Source: Hyphomicrobiales bacterium
Lineage (GTDB): Bacteria; Pseudomonadota; Alphaproteobacteria; Rhizobiales; Beijerinckiaceae
Direction of reading: 5' to 3'
Assembly: GCA_027483795.1 (NCBI GenBank)
Contig: JAIXTT010000014.1
Span: forward strand, 16,870 to 80,869
Length of the DNA stretch: 64,000 bases
The translations under genes were made by a program, and so were the position numbers. This document shows positions 8,604 to 17,149 of this stretch, in pieces. Each line of letters starts with the position of its first letter. Position 1 is the stretch's first letter. Under the pieces are notes generated by a model, which saw nothing but the letters and a program-made list of their open reading frames with translations, searched no databases and had not been told where the DNA came from.

Positions 8604-10583
8604 ATGCCTGACGTCAAACGCAACGCTCCCGCCCCCGTCGATCTCGGCATCGCGAGCGCGGGCAAACTCTCCCTCAACCGCTCCGCTCTCGAGAAAGGCG
8701 GGTCCGTCCGTGGCGATCAGTTCGACGGCGCCAAGCAATTCCTCTCCGGGCTCGACGCCAAGGCCACCGTTCGGATCATCAACGGGCGGCAATCGAACAA
8801 GACCCTGTTGCTCGGCACCAAAACGACGCGGGATTTCTTCAGCCGCAAACCGTTGACCCGCGAATTCTTCAAGCAGGCCTGCATCGCCAAATTCGGCGGC
8901 AGGGACGGCGATGTGGCGAAGGCGTTCGACACCGAATATGCGCGTCTCGATCGAAAGACGGCGCACACCGCGCCGAGCCTCCTCGGAATGCTGGGTCGCC
9001 TCGAGCAACGTTTCGCTCCCTCGGTGGCCCCGCAGGCCGCCGAAAAGGCTCCCGAACATGTCCTCCTGCGCGCGGCGGACGTTGCGTCGGCAGGGGCCGA
9101 CAAGGTCATCGCGAATCCGCGGATCGCGGATCCCGTCATCGCGGATCCGGTGGTCGCGGCTCCGGTCAACGCGGATCCCATCGTCGACGCGTCGATGATC
9201 GATGATGCGGTGGTCGAGGATGCGGTGGTCGAGGAGGACGTGCCCGACCTTCTTGTCGAGCCTTCGGCCGCACCCTTGGCCTCCAAGGCGACCGAGGCGT
9301 TGACGAAGGCTCACGGTTTCTCGGTGCAGACGGAAGCCCCGCCCTTCAGGCCCAAGGTCTTCAACATGCTGGACTCCGGGGATCACGCGCCGGTCGGCAA
9401 GGCGATCGATGCCCGGTTGGAGGAACTCGGCCTGCAAGCCAAGCGCGGCATCTCCAAGATCGAGGTCAACGGCGAAAAGGTCTATTGCTATTTCGATGCG
9501 GCCGGAAAGGCCCGTGCCGTTCTGCCCAAAGGCTCGGTTCCGAAGCTGCAGGAGGCGACGGTCCGGACGGTCGACCTCAACATTCCCAAGGATGATTACT
9601 ACAACGGACACATTTTATATTGGAACAAGTTCGAAGGGCGAAATACTGACTTTCAGAAAGTAGACATGGACAGAAAGGTCCTCTCGGCCATTGTCGGAAC
9701 TATCGACAAGAAGATCAGGGGCACTGCGCGCGCTGAGGCCATGCGGGACTTGTTCAAGCCGCTCGAAGAGGAAGGTCGCATGGTTCTCCAGTTCAGTGTG
9801 GGCGATGATCCATGGATCGTCGACCTCGTTCTGTTGCCGGGCAAGAGGCTGAAGGATCTGAACGGCAACAATACGCAAAACTGTGTCTCCGCCGTGGTGA
9901 GCCCGCTCGACGAGCCCTTGCCCGACGGCGTCACGAGCCTTGCGGACTTGGCCGCGAAGGCCGGGAAAAACGTCTTCGCAAAAAACAGCCGCATCAAGGT
10001 GAGCCCGGACTATCGCGGGGTCACGACCGATGCCGACGGAAACTACGTCAAAAAATTCTATCAGGTCCGCCCCGAAGCGAAATCGGCCTTCTTCGAGCAT
10101 CTGCTGGCCAACGAACAACTTGCGCCGGGAATCACGAACCGCATGTTGGGCGGAGTTCCCACGGCCGACGAGAAAAAGACCATCGGTCCGTCGGGTCCGA
10201 GTTCGATGTTGCGCTGGTCGACGCTTCCGGAAGATCGCCTCCCTGAGTTCGAAGCCGCCGTAATGACCGCTGTGGACGATCTCTTCATCCTCACGAAGGC
10301 CGGATTTCAACCACCCGAGCGTAAGCCTGAACACTATCTTTGTGACATGACGGCGGAAAAGATCGAAATCAAGATGATCGATTTCGGATCCTCGCACTCT
10401 GCAGACGTGCAGATGAAGAGAGATAGTTTCCAGAAAGGATTCGACGCCCTGCTTTCCTTCACTAAAAATTGCTTCGAAAACGGCAAAGCGGCAAAAAACG
10501 AGATGACGAGCGGCGCAACCGCCGACGCTTTCTTGGAACGTGTCCGCGCACATGCCGCCCGACGCGCCTCGGAGATCGCCTGA
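8604..10583 (+). CDS. Putative type III-type effector with divergent kinase-like C-terminus
   Basis: 659 residues, GGAGAGAG before the ATG. There is no signal peptide; the polar N-terminus suits chaperone-bound export. Residues 168-213 are nine degenerate pentapeptide repeats (IADPV type). The C-terminal third can be laid on a protein kinase: a YRGVTTDADGNYVKKFY segment (K483/K484 as the VAIK-like lysine), an acidic helix with E491 or E498 as a possible alpha-C glutamate, a helix AAVMTAVDDLFILTKAG before PPERKPEHYLCD (residues 570-581, resembling the KPEN catalytic loop but with E in place of the catalytic D and H577 for N), and IDFGSS with D593-F594-G595. Secretion and activity are inferences; the mosaic could be a pseudokinase or an unrelated fold. 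Confidence 0.55.
   Translation: MPDVKRNAPAPVDLGIASAGKLSLNRSALEKGGSVRGDQFDGAKQFLSGLDAKATVRIINGRQSNKTLLLGTKTTRDFFSRKPLTREFFKQACIAKFGGRDGDVAKAFDTEYARLDRKTAHTAPSLLGMLGRLEQRFAPSVAPQAAEKAPEHVLLRAADVASAGADKVIANPRIADPVIADPVVAAPVNADPIVDASMIDDAVVEDAVVEEDVPDLLVEPSAAPLASKATEALTKAHGFSVQTEAPPFRPKVFNMLDSGDHAPVGKAIDARLEELGLQAKRGISKIEVNGEKVYCYFDAAGKARAVLPKGSVPKLQEATVRTVDLNIPKDDYYNGHILYWNKFEGRNTDFQKVDMDRKVLSAIVGTIDKKIRGTARAEAMRDLFKPLEEEGRMVLQFSVGDDPWIVDLVLLPGKRLKDLNGNNTQNCVSAVVSPLDEPLPDGVTSLADLAAKAGKNVFAKNSRIKVSPDYRGVTTDADGNYVKKFYQVRPEAKSAFFEHLLANEQLAPGITNRMLGGVPTADEKKTIGPSGPSSMLRWSTLPEDRLPEFEAAVMTAVDDLFILTKAGFQPPERKPEHYLCDMTAEKIEIKMIDFGSSHSADVQMKRDSFQKGFDALLSFTKNCFENGKAAKNEMTSGATADAFLERVRAHAARRASEIA
9108..9242 (+). 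repeat. 15-bp coding minisatellite, nine units
   Basis: Nine in-frame 15-bp units inside the putative effector gene, with consensus near ATCGCGGATCCCGTC in the first half drifting to GTCGAGGATGCGGTG in the second. They encode IANPR, IADPV, IADPV, VAAPV, NADPI, VDASM, IDDAV, VEDAV, VEEDV. The first half is Ala/Pro-rich and the second acidic. This looks like a linker grown by unit duplication between the export region and the C-terminal domain. Confidence 0.75.
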
Positions 10584-10812
10584 CGGGCTTCGTTCTGCCG
10601 GGTGGCGGGGGCGACAGGGGTCCCGAGAAAACCGAAAGGTCACGCCGTCATCCCGGCGAGCGGAACCGTCCGCCGGAGCCCCGAACCACGCCCGGAAGCG
10701 GTGACGTTCCGATGGAGAGCGACATCGGAAAATCCGCCGATCGTCCCGCGCCGACCGAATTCAAGCCGGAAGCCGCGCAGAACGTAGCGCATTGGCCCCG
10801 AAATACGGTGGA

Positions 10813-10853
10813 CCGGCTAGGCGTCGGCGGGCTCCTTGACGGGCGGCCGCGCC
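10813..10853. repeat. 41-bp direct repeat, right copy (intact DUF502 3' end)
   Basis: Matches 7789-7829 at 38 of 41 positions. It covers the stop codon and last codons of the DUF502 gene plus four bases beyond it (CCGG) that match the recG end. The 229 bp between the effector stop and this copy hold no gene; they include a degenerate REP-like stretch near 10653 (GTCATCCCGGCGAGCGG). Confidence 0.8.
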
Positions 10854-11554
10854 TTTTCGGCCATGGCCGCCAATTCCGCCTGCCGCAGTTCGGGCTGGAT
10901 CAACCCCGCCGACATCACCAGCTTGGCGCCTTCGTCGACGCTGATCGATAGTTCGATCACGTCCTGCTTCGGCAGATAGAAGAAGAACCCCGTCGTCGGA
11001 TTGGGCGTGCAGGGCAGGAAGCAGGAGAGATATTCATCGCGCCCGGGCAGGCTCCCGCCGATCGTCGGACCCGGCGGGGTCGAGATGAAGACGATGGACC
11101 ACATGCCCTTGGCCGGGAACTCGACGAGCCCCACCGTCCGGAAGGAAGAACCGCTCTCCGAAAAGACGGTCTGGAAAATCTGCTTCACGCTCTTGTAGAG
11201 CCCGCGGACGACGGGCATCCGCCCGAGCACGGTCTCCCCGAGATCGAGCATCGAACGTCCGACGAGATTCGCCGTCAGGAAGCCGAGAAGCGTGAGCCCG
11301 AGAAAGGCGACGACGAGTCCGAAGCCCGGCAGGTCGAAAGGAAGATAAGCGTCGGGCCTGTAGGACGCCGGAACGAGCGGTTTCACCCATCCGTCGACGA
11401 GATTGATGAACCACCAGGTGATGTAGGCCGTAATGGCCAAGGGGCCCGCGACGACGATGCCCGTCAGGAAATAGGTGCGGATCCGCTGACCGGCGGTGAG
11501 CCCGATCTCCGAGGGCGGCGACGGGACGGGATCGACGGGGGCGGGCGATGTCAT
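10817..11554 (-). CDS. DUF502-family membrane protein
   Basis: 245 residues. Two transmembrane helices are visible: TYFLTGIVVAGPLAITAYITWWFI and FGLVVAFLGLTLLGFLTANLVG, followed by the family-typical segment RMPVVRGLYKSVKQIFQTVF and a soluble beta-rich domain containing STPPGPTIGG and LPCTPNPTTGFFFYLPK. The family is conserved in proteobacteria but has no established function. I start at the ATG at 11554 (MTSPAPVDPVP); upstream codons are open but poor. Its start overlaps that of the divergent DUF454 gene, so both promoters must lie within the neighbouring coding sequence. The stop lies in the right direct repeat. Confidence 0.85.
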   Translation of the reverse strand: MTSPAPVDPVPSPPSEIGLTAGQRIRTYFLTGIVVAGPLAITAYITWWFINLVDGWVKPLVPASYRPDAYLPFDLPGFGLVVAFLGLTLLGFLTANLVGRSMLDLGETVLGRMPVVRGLYKSVKQIFQTVFSESGSSFRTVGLVEFPAKGMWSIVFISTPPGPTIGGSLPGRDEYLSCFLPCTPNPTTGFFFYLPKQDVIELSISVDEGAKLVMSAGLIQPELRQAELAAMAEKARPPVKEPADA

Positions 11555-12030
11555 TGCGGAACGAGAACTCCATGGGGCCGGACGGCCGTTCGCCTCATGA
11601 TGCACCGCACGGGGGGCGCACGTCGAGCGTCGGTTCGGGCTCGTCCTTCGGGCCCCTCGGCACGCTCCTTCATCGCTTCAAGAAAACGCTCTGGTTTCTG
11701 GCCGGGATCGTCTGCCTTTTGATCGGATTGGCCGGGCTGGTGCTGCCCGCCGTCCCCGGCGTCGTGTTCCTCATCATGGCGGCGGCCTGTTTCGCCCGCT
11801 CCTCGCCCCGTTTCGAGCGTTGGCTTCTCGAACATGCTTATCTCGGCCCGCCGATCCGGCATTGGCGCGCCACGGGCTCGATCCCTCGACGCGCCAAATA
11901 TCTCGCGATCGCCTCCATGGCGGTGAGCCTGTCGGGGATCGCGTGGTTCGCCCCCCCGATCGCCGTCGCCGTCAGCGCCGTCGGCATGACCGCGGCCGCG
12001 ATCTACATCATGACGCGTCCGGACGAGTGA
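11548..12030 (+). CDS. DUF454 (YbaN-like) inner-membrane protein
   Basis: 160 residues. The core FLAGIVCLLIGLAGLVLPAVPGVVFLIMAAACFARSSPRFERWLLEH is the DUF454/YbaN signature (a two-helix hairpin with LPxxPxxxF, then the SxRFexWL motif), followed by PPIRHWRATGSIPRRAK and a C-terminal hydrophobic pair. Function is unknown in the family. The start at 11548 overlaps the divergent DUF502 start by 7 bp; an ATG at 11572 with GAG nearby is an equally good start and removes the overlap. It converges with glmS with only 3 bp between stop codons. Confidence 0.82.
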   Translation: MSLRNENSMGPDGRSPHDAPHGGRTSSVGSGSSFGPLGTLLHRFKKTLWFLAGIVCLLIGLAGLVLPAVPGVVFLIMAAACFARSSPRFERWLLEHAYLGPPIRHWRATGSIPRRAKYLAIASMAVSLSGIAWFAPPIAVAVSAVGMTAAAIYIMTRPDE

Positions 12031-12033
12031 CGC

Positions 12034-13860
12034 TCACTCGACCGTGACGGACTTGGCGAGATTGCGCGGCTGGTCGACGTCCTTGCCCAGCGTCACGGCC
12101 GCGTAATAGGCGAGAAGCTGCGCCGGGACGGCATAGGCGATGGCCGCGAAGTCCGGAGCCATTTCGGGCATGACGAGCGTGCCCGCAGGCTCGATCCCCG
12201 CATCATGCGCCGCATGCGCATCCGCGATCAGGATGATGCGGCCGCCGCGCGCGGCGACCTCCTGCATGTTGGACACCGTCTTCTCGAAGATCGCGTCGCG
12301 CGGTGCGAGTACGACGACGGGCATCTCCTCGTCGATGAGCGCGATCGGGCCGTGCTTCAGTTCACCCGCCGCATAACCTTCCGCGTGGATGTAGCTGATT
12401 TCCTTGAGTTTCAGCGCGCCTTCCATGGCGAGCGGATAATTCGTCCCGCGCCCGAGGAAGAGGACGTCGGTCGCCTTCGCGATGTCGCGCGCGACGTGTT
12501 CGATCGCGGTCTCGGTCTGCAGCGCGTCGGCCATGAGGCCGGGAACCTTCACGAGTTCGGCGACGAGTTCGCGTTCCTTGGCCGCATCGATCGTGCCGCG
12601 TGCGCGGCCCGCGCCGATCGCGAGACAGGCGAGCACGGCGAGCTGGCAGGTGAAGGCCTTCGTCGAGGCGACCCCGATCTCGGGGCCGGCGAGCGTCGGG
12701 GCGACGGCCGAGCTTTCGCGGGCGATCGTCGATGTCGGCACGTTCACGACGGCGAGAACCGGGAGCCCGCAGTCCTTCGCGTAGCGGAGGCCCGCCAACG
12801 TGTCGGCGGTTTCGCCCGACTGCGAAATGACGAGCGCCAGACCCTTGTCCGAAAGGGGCGCCTCGCGATAGCGGAACTCCGAGGCGACGTCGATTTCCAC
12901 CGGGATGCGCGCATAGCGCTCGAACCAGTATTTGCCGACGAGGCCCGCATAATAGGCCGTTCCGCAGGCCGACATCGTGATCCGGTCGATCGCCTTCCAG
13001 TCGAAGGGCAGCCCTTCCGGCATGCGGACGCGGCCGTTCGCCATGTCGAGATAATGCGAGAGCGTCCGCCCGACGACCTCCGGCTGTTCATGGATTTCCT
13101 TCGCCATGAAATGGCGATGATTGCCCTTGTCGACGAGGAAGGCGCCCGCGGAAGTCTGGATCCGCGGCCGCTTCACCTTCGCGCCGAAGGCGTCGCGGAT
13201 GACCGCGGTCGTCCGATCGAGCACGACCCAATCGCCGTCCTCGAGATAGCTGATCGTGCGCGTGAACGGCGCGAGCGCGAGCGCGTCCGAGCCCAGATAC
13301 ATCTCGCCCTCGCCGAAGCCGATCGCGAGCGGAGCGCCCTTCCGCGCGCCGATCATCAGATCCTCATGGCCGTCGAACAGGAAGGCGAGCGCGAAGGCGC
13401 CGCGCAGGTGCGGGAGCGAGGCCGCGACCGCCTTGGCGGGGTCGTTGGTCTTGCGCATTTCACGCGTGACCAGCCGCGCCACGACTTCCGTGTCGGTCTC
13501 CGTCTCGAACACGTCGCCGCCGGCCTCGAGCTCCTGCCGGAGTTCGCGGAAATTCTCGATGATGCCGTTATGGACGACCGCCAGTCGGTCGGTCGCATGC
13601 GGATGCGCGTTGCGCTCGCTCGGACGGCCATGGGTCGCCCAGCGGGTATGGCCGATGCCGATCGTTCCCGACAGCGGCTCCTCCTTCAGGCGGCCCTCCA
13701 GATTGCGCAGCTTGCCCTCGGCGCGGCGACGGGTCAGCCGCCCCTCCTCGAGCGTCGCGACGCCCGCGGAGTCGTAGCCGCGGTACTCGAGCCGCCGGAG
13801 CGAGTCGACGAGCAGCGGGGCGACGGGTTCCTTGCCGAGTATGCCGACGATGCCGCACAT
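12034..13860 (-). CDS. glmS: Glutamine--fructose-6-phosphate aminotransferase (isomerizing)
   Basis: 608 residues, the normal length. It makes glucosamine-6-phosphate from fructose-6-phosphate and glutamine, the first step to UDP-GlcNAc. The N-terminal nucleophile Cys2 is present (MCGIVGILG), with GIGHTRWATHG of the glutaminase domain; two SIS isomerase domains follow, with SQSGETADTLAGLRYAK and the C-terminal KSVTVE end. The ATG has GGAGAAG upstream. It lies 122 bp downstream of glmU on the same strand, so the two hexosamine genes are probably co-transcribed. Confidence 0.97.
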   Translation of the reverse strand: MCGIVGILGKEPVAPLLVDSLRRLEYRGYDSAGVATLEEGRLTRRRAEGKLRNLEGRLKEEPLSGTIGIGHTRWATHGRPSERNAHPHATDRLAVVHNGIIENFRELRQELEAGGDVFETETDTEVVARLVTREMRKTNDPAKAVAASLPHLRGAFALAFLFDGHEDLMIGARKGAPLAIGFGEGEMYLGSDALALAPFTRTISYLEDGDWVVLDRTTAVIRDAFGAKVKRPRIQTSAGAFLVDKGNHRHFMAKEIHEQPEVVGRTLSHYLDMANGRVRMPEGLPFDWKAIDRITMSACGTAYYAGLVGKYWFERYARIPVEIDVASEFRYREAPLSDKGLALVISQSGETADTLAGLRYAKDCGLPVLAVVNVPTSTIARESSAVAPTLAGPEIGVASTKAFTCQLAVLACLAIGAGRARGTIDAAKERELVAELVKVPGLMADALQTETAIEHVARDIAKATDVLFLGRGTNYPLAMEGALKLKEISYIHAEGYAAGELKHGPIALIDEEMPVVVLAPRDAIFEKTVSNMQEVAARGGRIILIADAHAAHDAGIEPAGTLVMPEMAPDFAAIAYAVPAQLLAYYAAVTLGKDVDQPRNLAKSVTVE

Positions 13861-13982
13861 GAAAATTCTTCTCCGAGCGATGGCCGCGGACCGGGGTTAG
13901 GTCGGTGCCCCGATCTTTCCAAATCAATTTGAGTGACGGACCGTTACATTCGAGCTGATCCGAAGACTCAAACTCGAACGTT

Positions 13983-15344
13983 TCAGCGTTTTTTCCGATC
14001 CTTCATTCTTTCGCGGAAGGCCGCCGCCCACCCTTCGATCACGGATTGGCGACCCCGCGCCACCGCGAGCGAGTCGGCCGGTACGTCCTTGGTCACCACC
14101 GATCCCGATCCGACATAGGCCCCCTCCCCGATCGTGACCGGAGCGACGAGCGACGAGTTCGATCCCACGAAGGCGCCCTTGCCGATGTCGGTGCGGTGCT
14201 TGCCGTAGCCGTCGTAATTGCAGGTGATCGTGCCCGCGCCGATGTTGGCCCCCTCGCCGATCCGCGCGTCGCCGATATAGGTGAGGTGATTGACCTTGGC
14301 CCCGGCTTCGAGATCGGCGTTCTTGATCTCGACGAAATTGCCGACCCGCGCCTTCGGTCCGAGCCTTGCGCCCGGACGAAGCCGCGCGAACGGGCCGACC
14401 GAAGCGCCCGCCGCGACCCGCGCGCCCTCCAGATGGGAGAAGGCGTGGATCGTCGCGCCGTCCTCGACGCTCACCCCGGGCCCGAAAACGACGTTCGGTT
14501 CGACCACGACGTCGCGGCCGAGCTTCGTATCCCAAGAGAAATGGACCGTCTCCGGCGCCGTCAGCGTCGCGCCGTCGCGCATCGCCGCCTCGCGCAGACG
14601 CCGCTGAAGCGCGGCCTCCGCGCCGGCGAGCTGGACGCGGTCGTTGACCCCCAACACTTCGTCTTCGGGCGCGACGACGACCGCGACGTCTAGACCTCCG
14701 CCGCGCGCCACCGCCACGGCATCCGTCAGATAGAATTCGCCCTGTGCATTCTCGCATCCGATGGCGGACAGGATTTCGAGCGCTTTCTCCCCGTCGATGG
14801 CCATCAGGCCCGCATTGCAGAGCGTCAACGCCCTTTCGGCTTCCGTGGCGTCCTTGTGCTCGCGGATCGCGACAAGACGGCCGTCCTGCATGATCAAACG
14901 CCCGTAACCCGACGGATCCCCGGCTTCGAAACCGAGCACGGCCACGGCGGCTCCCGCGGCCGTCCTCTCGCGCATGGCCCTGTAGCTTTGCGCGGTGACG
15001 AGCGGCGTGTCGGCGAAGGCCACGAGCACGTCGTCCCAACCTTCCTCCAGTGCGGAGCGGGCGGCGAGAACGGCATGCGCCGTGCCGCGCCGTTCCGCCT
15101 GCACGAAGACGCGCGCCTCGGCCACGGTCGCCACGGCTTCCGCAGCGACGTCGTCGCGCCCCGGGCCGACCACGACGGCCACCGAAGTCGCTCCCGCATC
15201 GGCCACGGTCGCAAGAACATGGGCCAACATCGAGCGACCCGCCGCGCGATGCAGAACCTTCGGAATGTCGGAACGCATGCGCTTGCCCTCGCCCGCAGCG
15301 AGGATCAATGCGAGGCAACGTCGTTCGGAAGCGTGAGCCGTCAT
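13983..15344 (-). CDS. glmU: Bifunctional N-acetylglucosamine-1-P uridyltransferase / glucosamine-1-P acetyltransferase
   Basis: 453 residues. The N-terminal pyrophosphorylase domain has the nucleotide loop [31 protein letters not shown] and the GYGRLI segment; the C-terminal half is a left-handed beta-helix of hexapeptide repeats ([35 protein letters not shown]). Together these convert glucosamine-1-phosphate to UDP-GlcNAc for peptidoglycan and lipid A. The ATG at 15344 has GAGAGA upstream; the open frame extends further but the family N-terminus begins here. It lies upstream of glmS in the same direction. Confidence 0.96.
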   Translation of the reverse strand: MTAHASERRCLALILAAGEGKRMRSDIPKVLHRAAGRSMLAHVLATVADAGATSVAVVVGPGRDDVAAEAVATVAEARVFVQAERRGTAHAVLAARSALEEGWDDVLVAFADTPLVTAQSYRAMRERTAAGAAVAVLGFEAGDPSGYGRLIMQDGRLVAIREHKDATEAERALTLCNAGLMAIDGEKALEILSAIGCENAQGEFYLTDAVAVARGGGLDVAVVVAPEDEVLGVNDRVQLAGAEAALQRRLREAAMRDGATLTAPETVHFSWDTKLGRDVVVEPNVVFGPGVSVEDGATIHAFSHLEGARVAAGASVGPFARLRPGARLGPKARVGNFVEIKNADLEAGAKVNHLTYIGDARIGEGANIGAGTITCNYDGYGKHRTDIGKGAFVGSNSSLVAPVTIGEGAYVGSGSVVTKDVPADSLAVARGRQSVIEGWAAAFRERMKDRKKR

Positions 15345-15610
15345 CGGCGATCTCTCTTCGTCCATCTCTCGGCCGTTTCTATCGCGGAAATTGTAAACGG
15401 GCGCAGAATGAGCGAGCCTCATTTTCGCAGGCCGGCCCAAGATGCTCCCCGGACAGCGGAAATTCCCCGCATGCGGGCTCGCGTCGGCTTGCGATTATGG
15501 TAGAAGGCGCCGGGTCGAACGGACAATCTCGACCCCGAACCAGAACAAGATCGATTCGGCGGCGCATGACCGTAAGTCCTCCCCATCGTCCTTCGTCGCC
15601 GTCGGCCGGC

Positions 15611-17149
15611 ATGGATCGGCGCGGCGTGCTGAGCCTCGGCCTCGGCCTCGCCGCCGCGGCGGGGACCGGCGGGGCCTTCGCGCAGGAGGTCCGCCAAGCC
15701 ATCGCGGCATCCATCGGCGAAGGCCAGAAATTCTCTTGGACGGGCCTGCTCGATCTCGCCCGCAGCCTCTCGCGAAGGCCCTATGCGCCGCCGCAGAACG
15801 ACTTGGCCGAACCCTTTCAGAAGCTCGACCTCGACGGCTATTCGGGCATCCGCGCCGTACCCGGCGCCTGGATCTGGAACCAGGAAGGCCGCGGCTTCTC
15901 GATCGAACCGCTGCATCGCGGCTATGCCTTCACCACCCCGGTCCAGCTCTTCATCATCGAAGACGGGACGGTGCGACGGATCGCCTATGAACGCGGCAAG
16001 TTCGAATATGGCCGGCTGAACGTCCCCGCAACGCTGCCCGACATGGGCTTTTCGGGCTTCCGCGTTCATGGCGACGCTCAGGATGGACGCAGTCGGGAAC
16101 TGGCGATCTTTCAAGGCGCAAGCCTCTTCCGCAGCGCCGCGCGCGGGCAGATCCAGGGGATCATGGCGCGCGGGCTGACGCTCAAGCTCGGAGATACGCG
16201 CGGCGAGGAGTTCCCCGCATTCCGGGCCTTCTGGCTCGAACGCCCGGGCCCGGTGGGAACTTCGCTCGTCATCCATGCGCTTCTCGACAGCGAAAGCGTC
16301 ACCGGCGCCTATCGCTTCACGCTGCGATCGGGAGAAGTGCCGATCATCGACACGGAACTGACCTTGTTTCCCCGCGTCGCCATCGAGAATTACGGCATCG
16401 GCGGGATGCAGACGACGTTCTTCTTCGGCGCACATTCCCGCCGGACCGCGGACGATCCGCGACCCGCGGTCCACGAATCCCAAGGCCTCTCGATCCTCAA
16501 CGGCAACGGAGAGTGGATCTGGCGGCCGCTTTCCAACCCCGAGACCCTGCAGATCTCCGCCTTCGTGGATCCTTCTCCGAAGGGGTTCGGTCTGCTCCAG
16601 CGCGAACGGGACTTCGCCGCCTATCTCGACGACGATCAGCGCTGGGACAGACGCCCGACCGTCTGGAACGAGCCGATCGGCGATTGGACGGCGGGAGCGG
16701 TGCAACTCTTCGAGATCCCGACCGACAACGAGATCAACGACAACGTCATCGCCTTCTGGCGTCCGCGACAGCCTCTCCAGCCCGGCGTCGAAACGACCTT
16801 CGCCTATCGCCAATACTGGGCTTGGCATCCGCCCGAAAGGCCGCCGCTCGCCATCGTGACGGCGACCCGAGCGGGCCGCGGCGGTCCGGGACGTCGTCGG
16901 CGCTTCATCATCGATTTCACGGGCGACGCCCTGCGCGAGCCGCAGAGCATGCCGGACTTGCGACCCGTCGTTTCCGTCGGGCCGGGCTCGGTGGGCAATG
17001 TCCGCATGTGGCTCCATCCGGATCGACGACTCTGTCGCGTCGGCTTCGATCTCGATCCGGGGACGGAGGCCGCGGCGGAGCTGCGTCTGGTCCTCCAGGC
17101 CGGGGGCAAGCCCGTCAGCGAGACGTGGCTCTATCGATGGACGCCATGA
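15611..17149 (+). CDS. opgG: Periplasmic glucan biosynthesis protein, OpgG/OpgD (MdoG) family
   Basis: 512 residues from the ATG at 15611; an in-frame ATG at 15566 would add 15. The N-terminus MDRRGVLSLGLGLAAAAG ending AFAQE looks like a Tat signal peptide, which in this family is more typical of OpgD than of OpgG. The body has the MdoG hallmarks: LDLDGYSGIRA, LHRGYAFTTPVQLFII, YGIGGMQTTFFFGAHSRR, RDFAAYLDDDQRWDRRPTVWNEP and a C-terminal Ig-like part. It acts in the periplasm on the glucan backbone made by OpgH. Its stop overlaps the opgH start by 4 bp (ATGA), so the two are translationally coupled. Confidence 0.9.
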   Translation: MDRRGVLSLGLGLAAAAGTGGAFAQEVRQAIAASIGEGQKFSWTGLLDLARSLSRRPYAPPQNDLAEPFQKLDLDGYSGIRAVPGAWIWNQEGRGFSIEPLHRGYAFTTPVQLFIIEDGTVRRIAYERGKFEYGRLNVPATLPDMGFSGFRVHGDAQDGRSRELAIFQGASLFRSAARGQIQGIMARGLTLKLGDTRGEEFPAFRAFWLERPGPVGTSLVIHALLDSESVTGAYRFTLRSGEVPIIDTELTLFPRVAIENYGIGGMQTTFFFGAHSRRTADDPRPAVHESQGLSILNGNGEWIWRPLSNPETLQISAFVDPSPKGFGLLQRERDFAAYLDDDQRWDRRPTVWNEPIGDWTAGAVQLFEIPTDNEINDNVIAFWRPRQPLQPGVETTFAYRQYWAWHPPERPPLAIVTATRAGRGGPGRRRRFIIDFTGDALREPQSMPDLRPVVSVGPGSVGNVRMWLHPDRRLCRVGFDLDPGTEAAAELRLVLQAGGKPVSETWLYRWTP

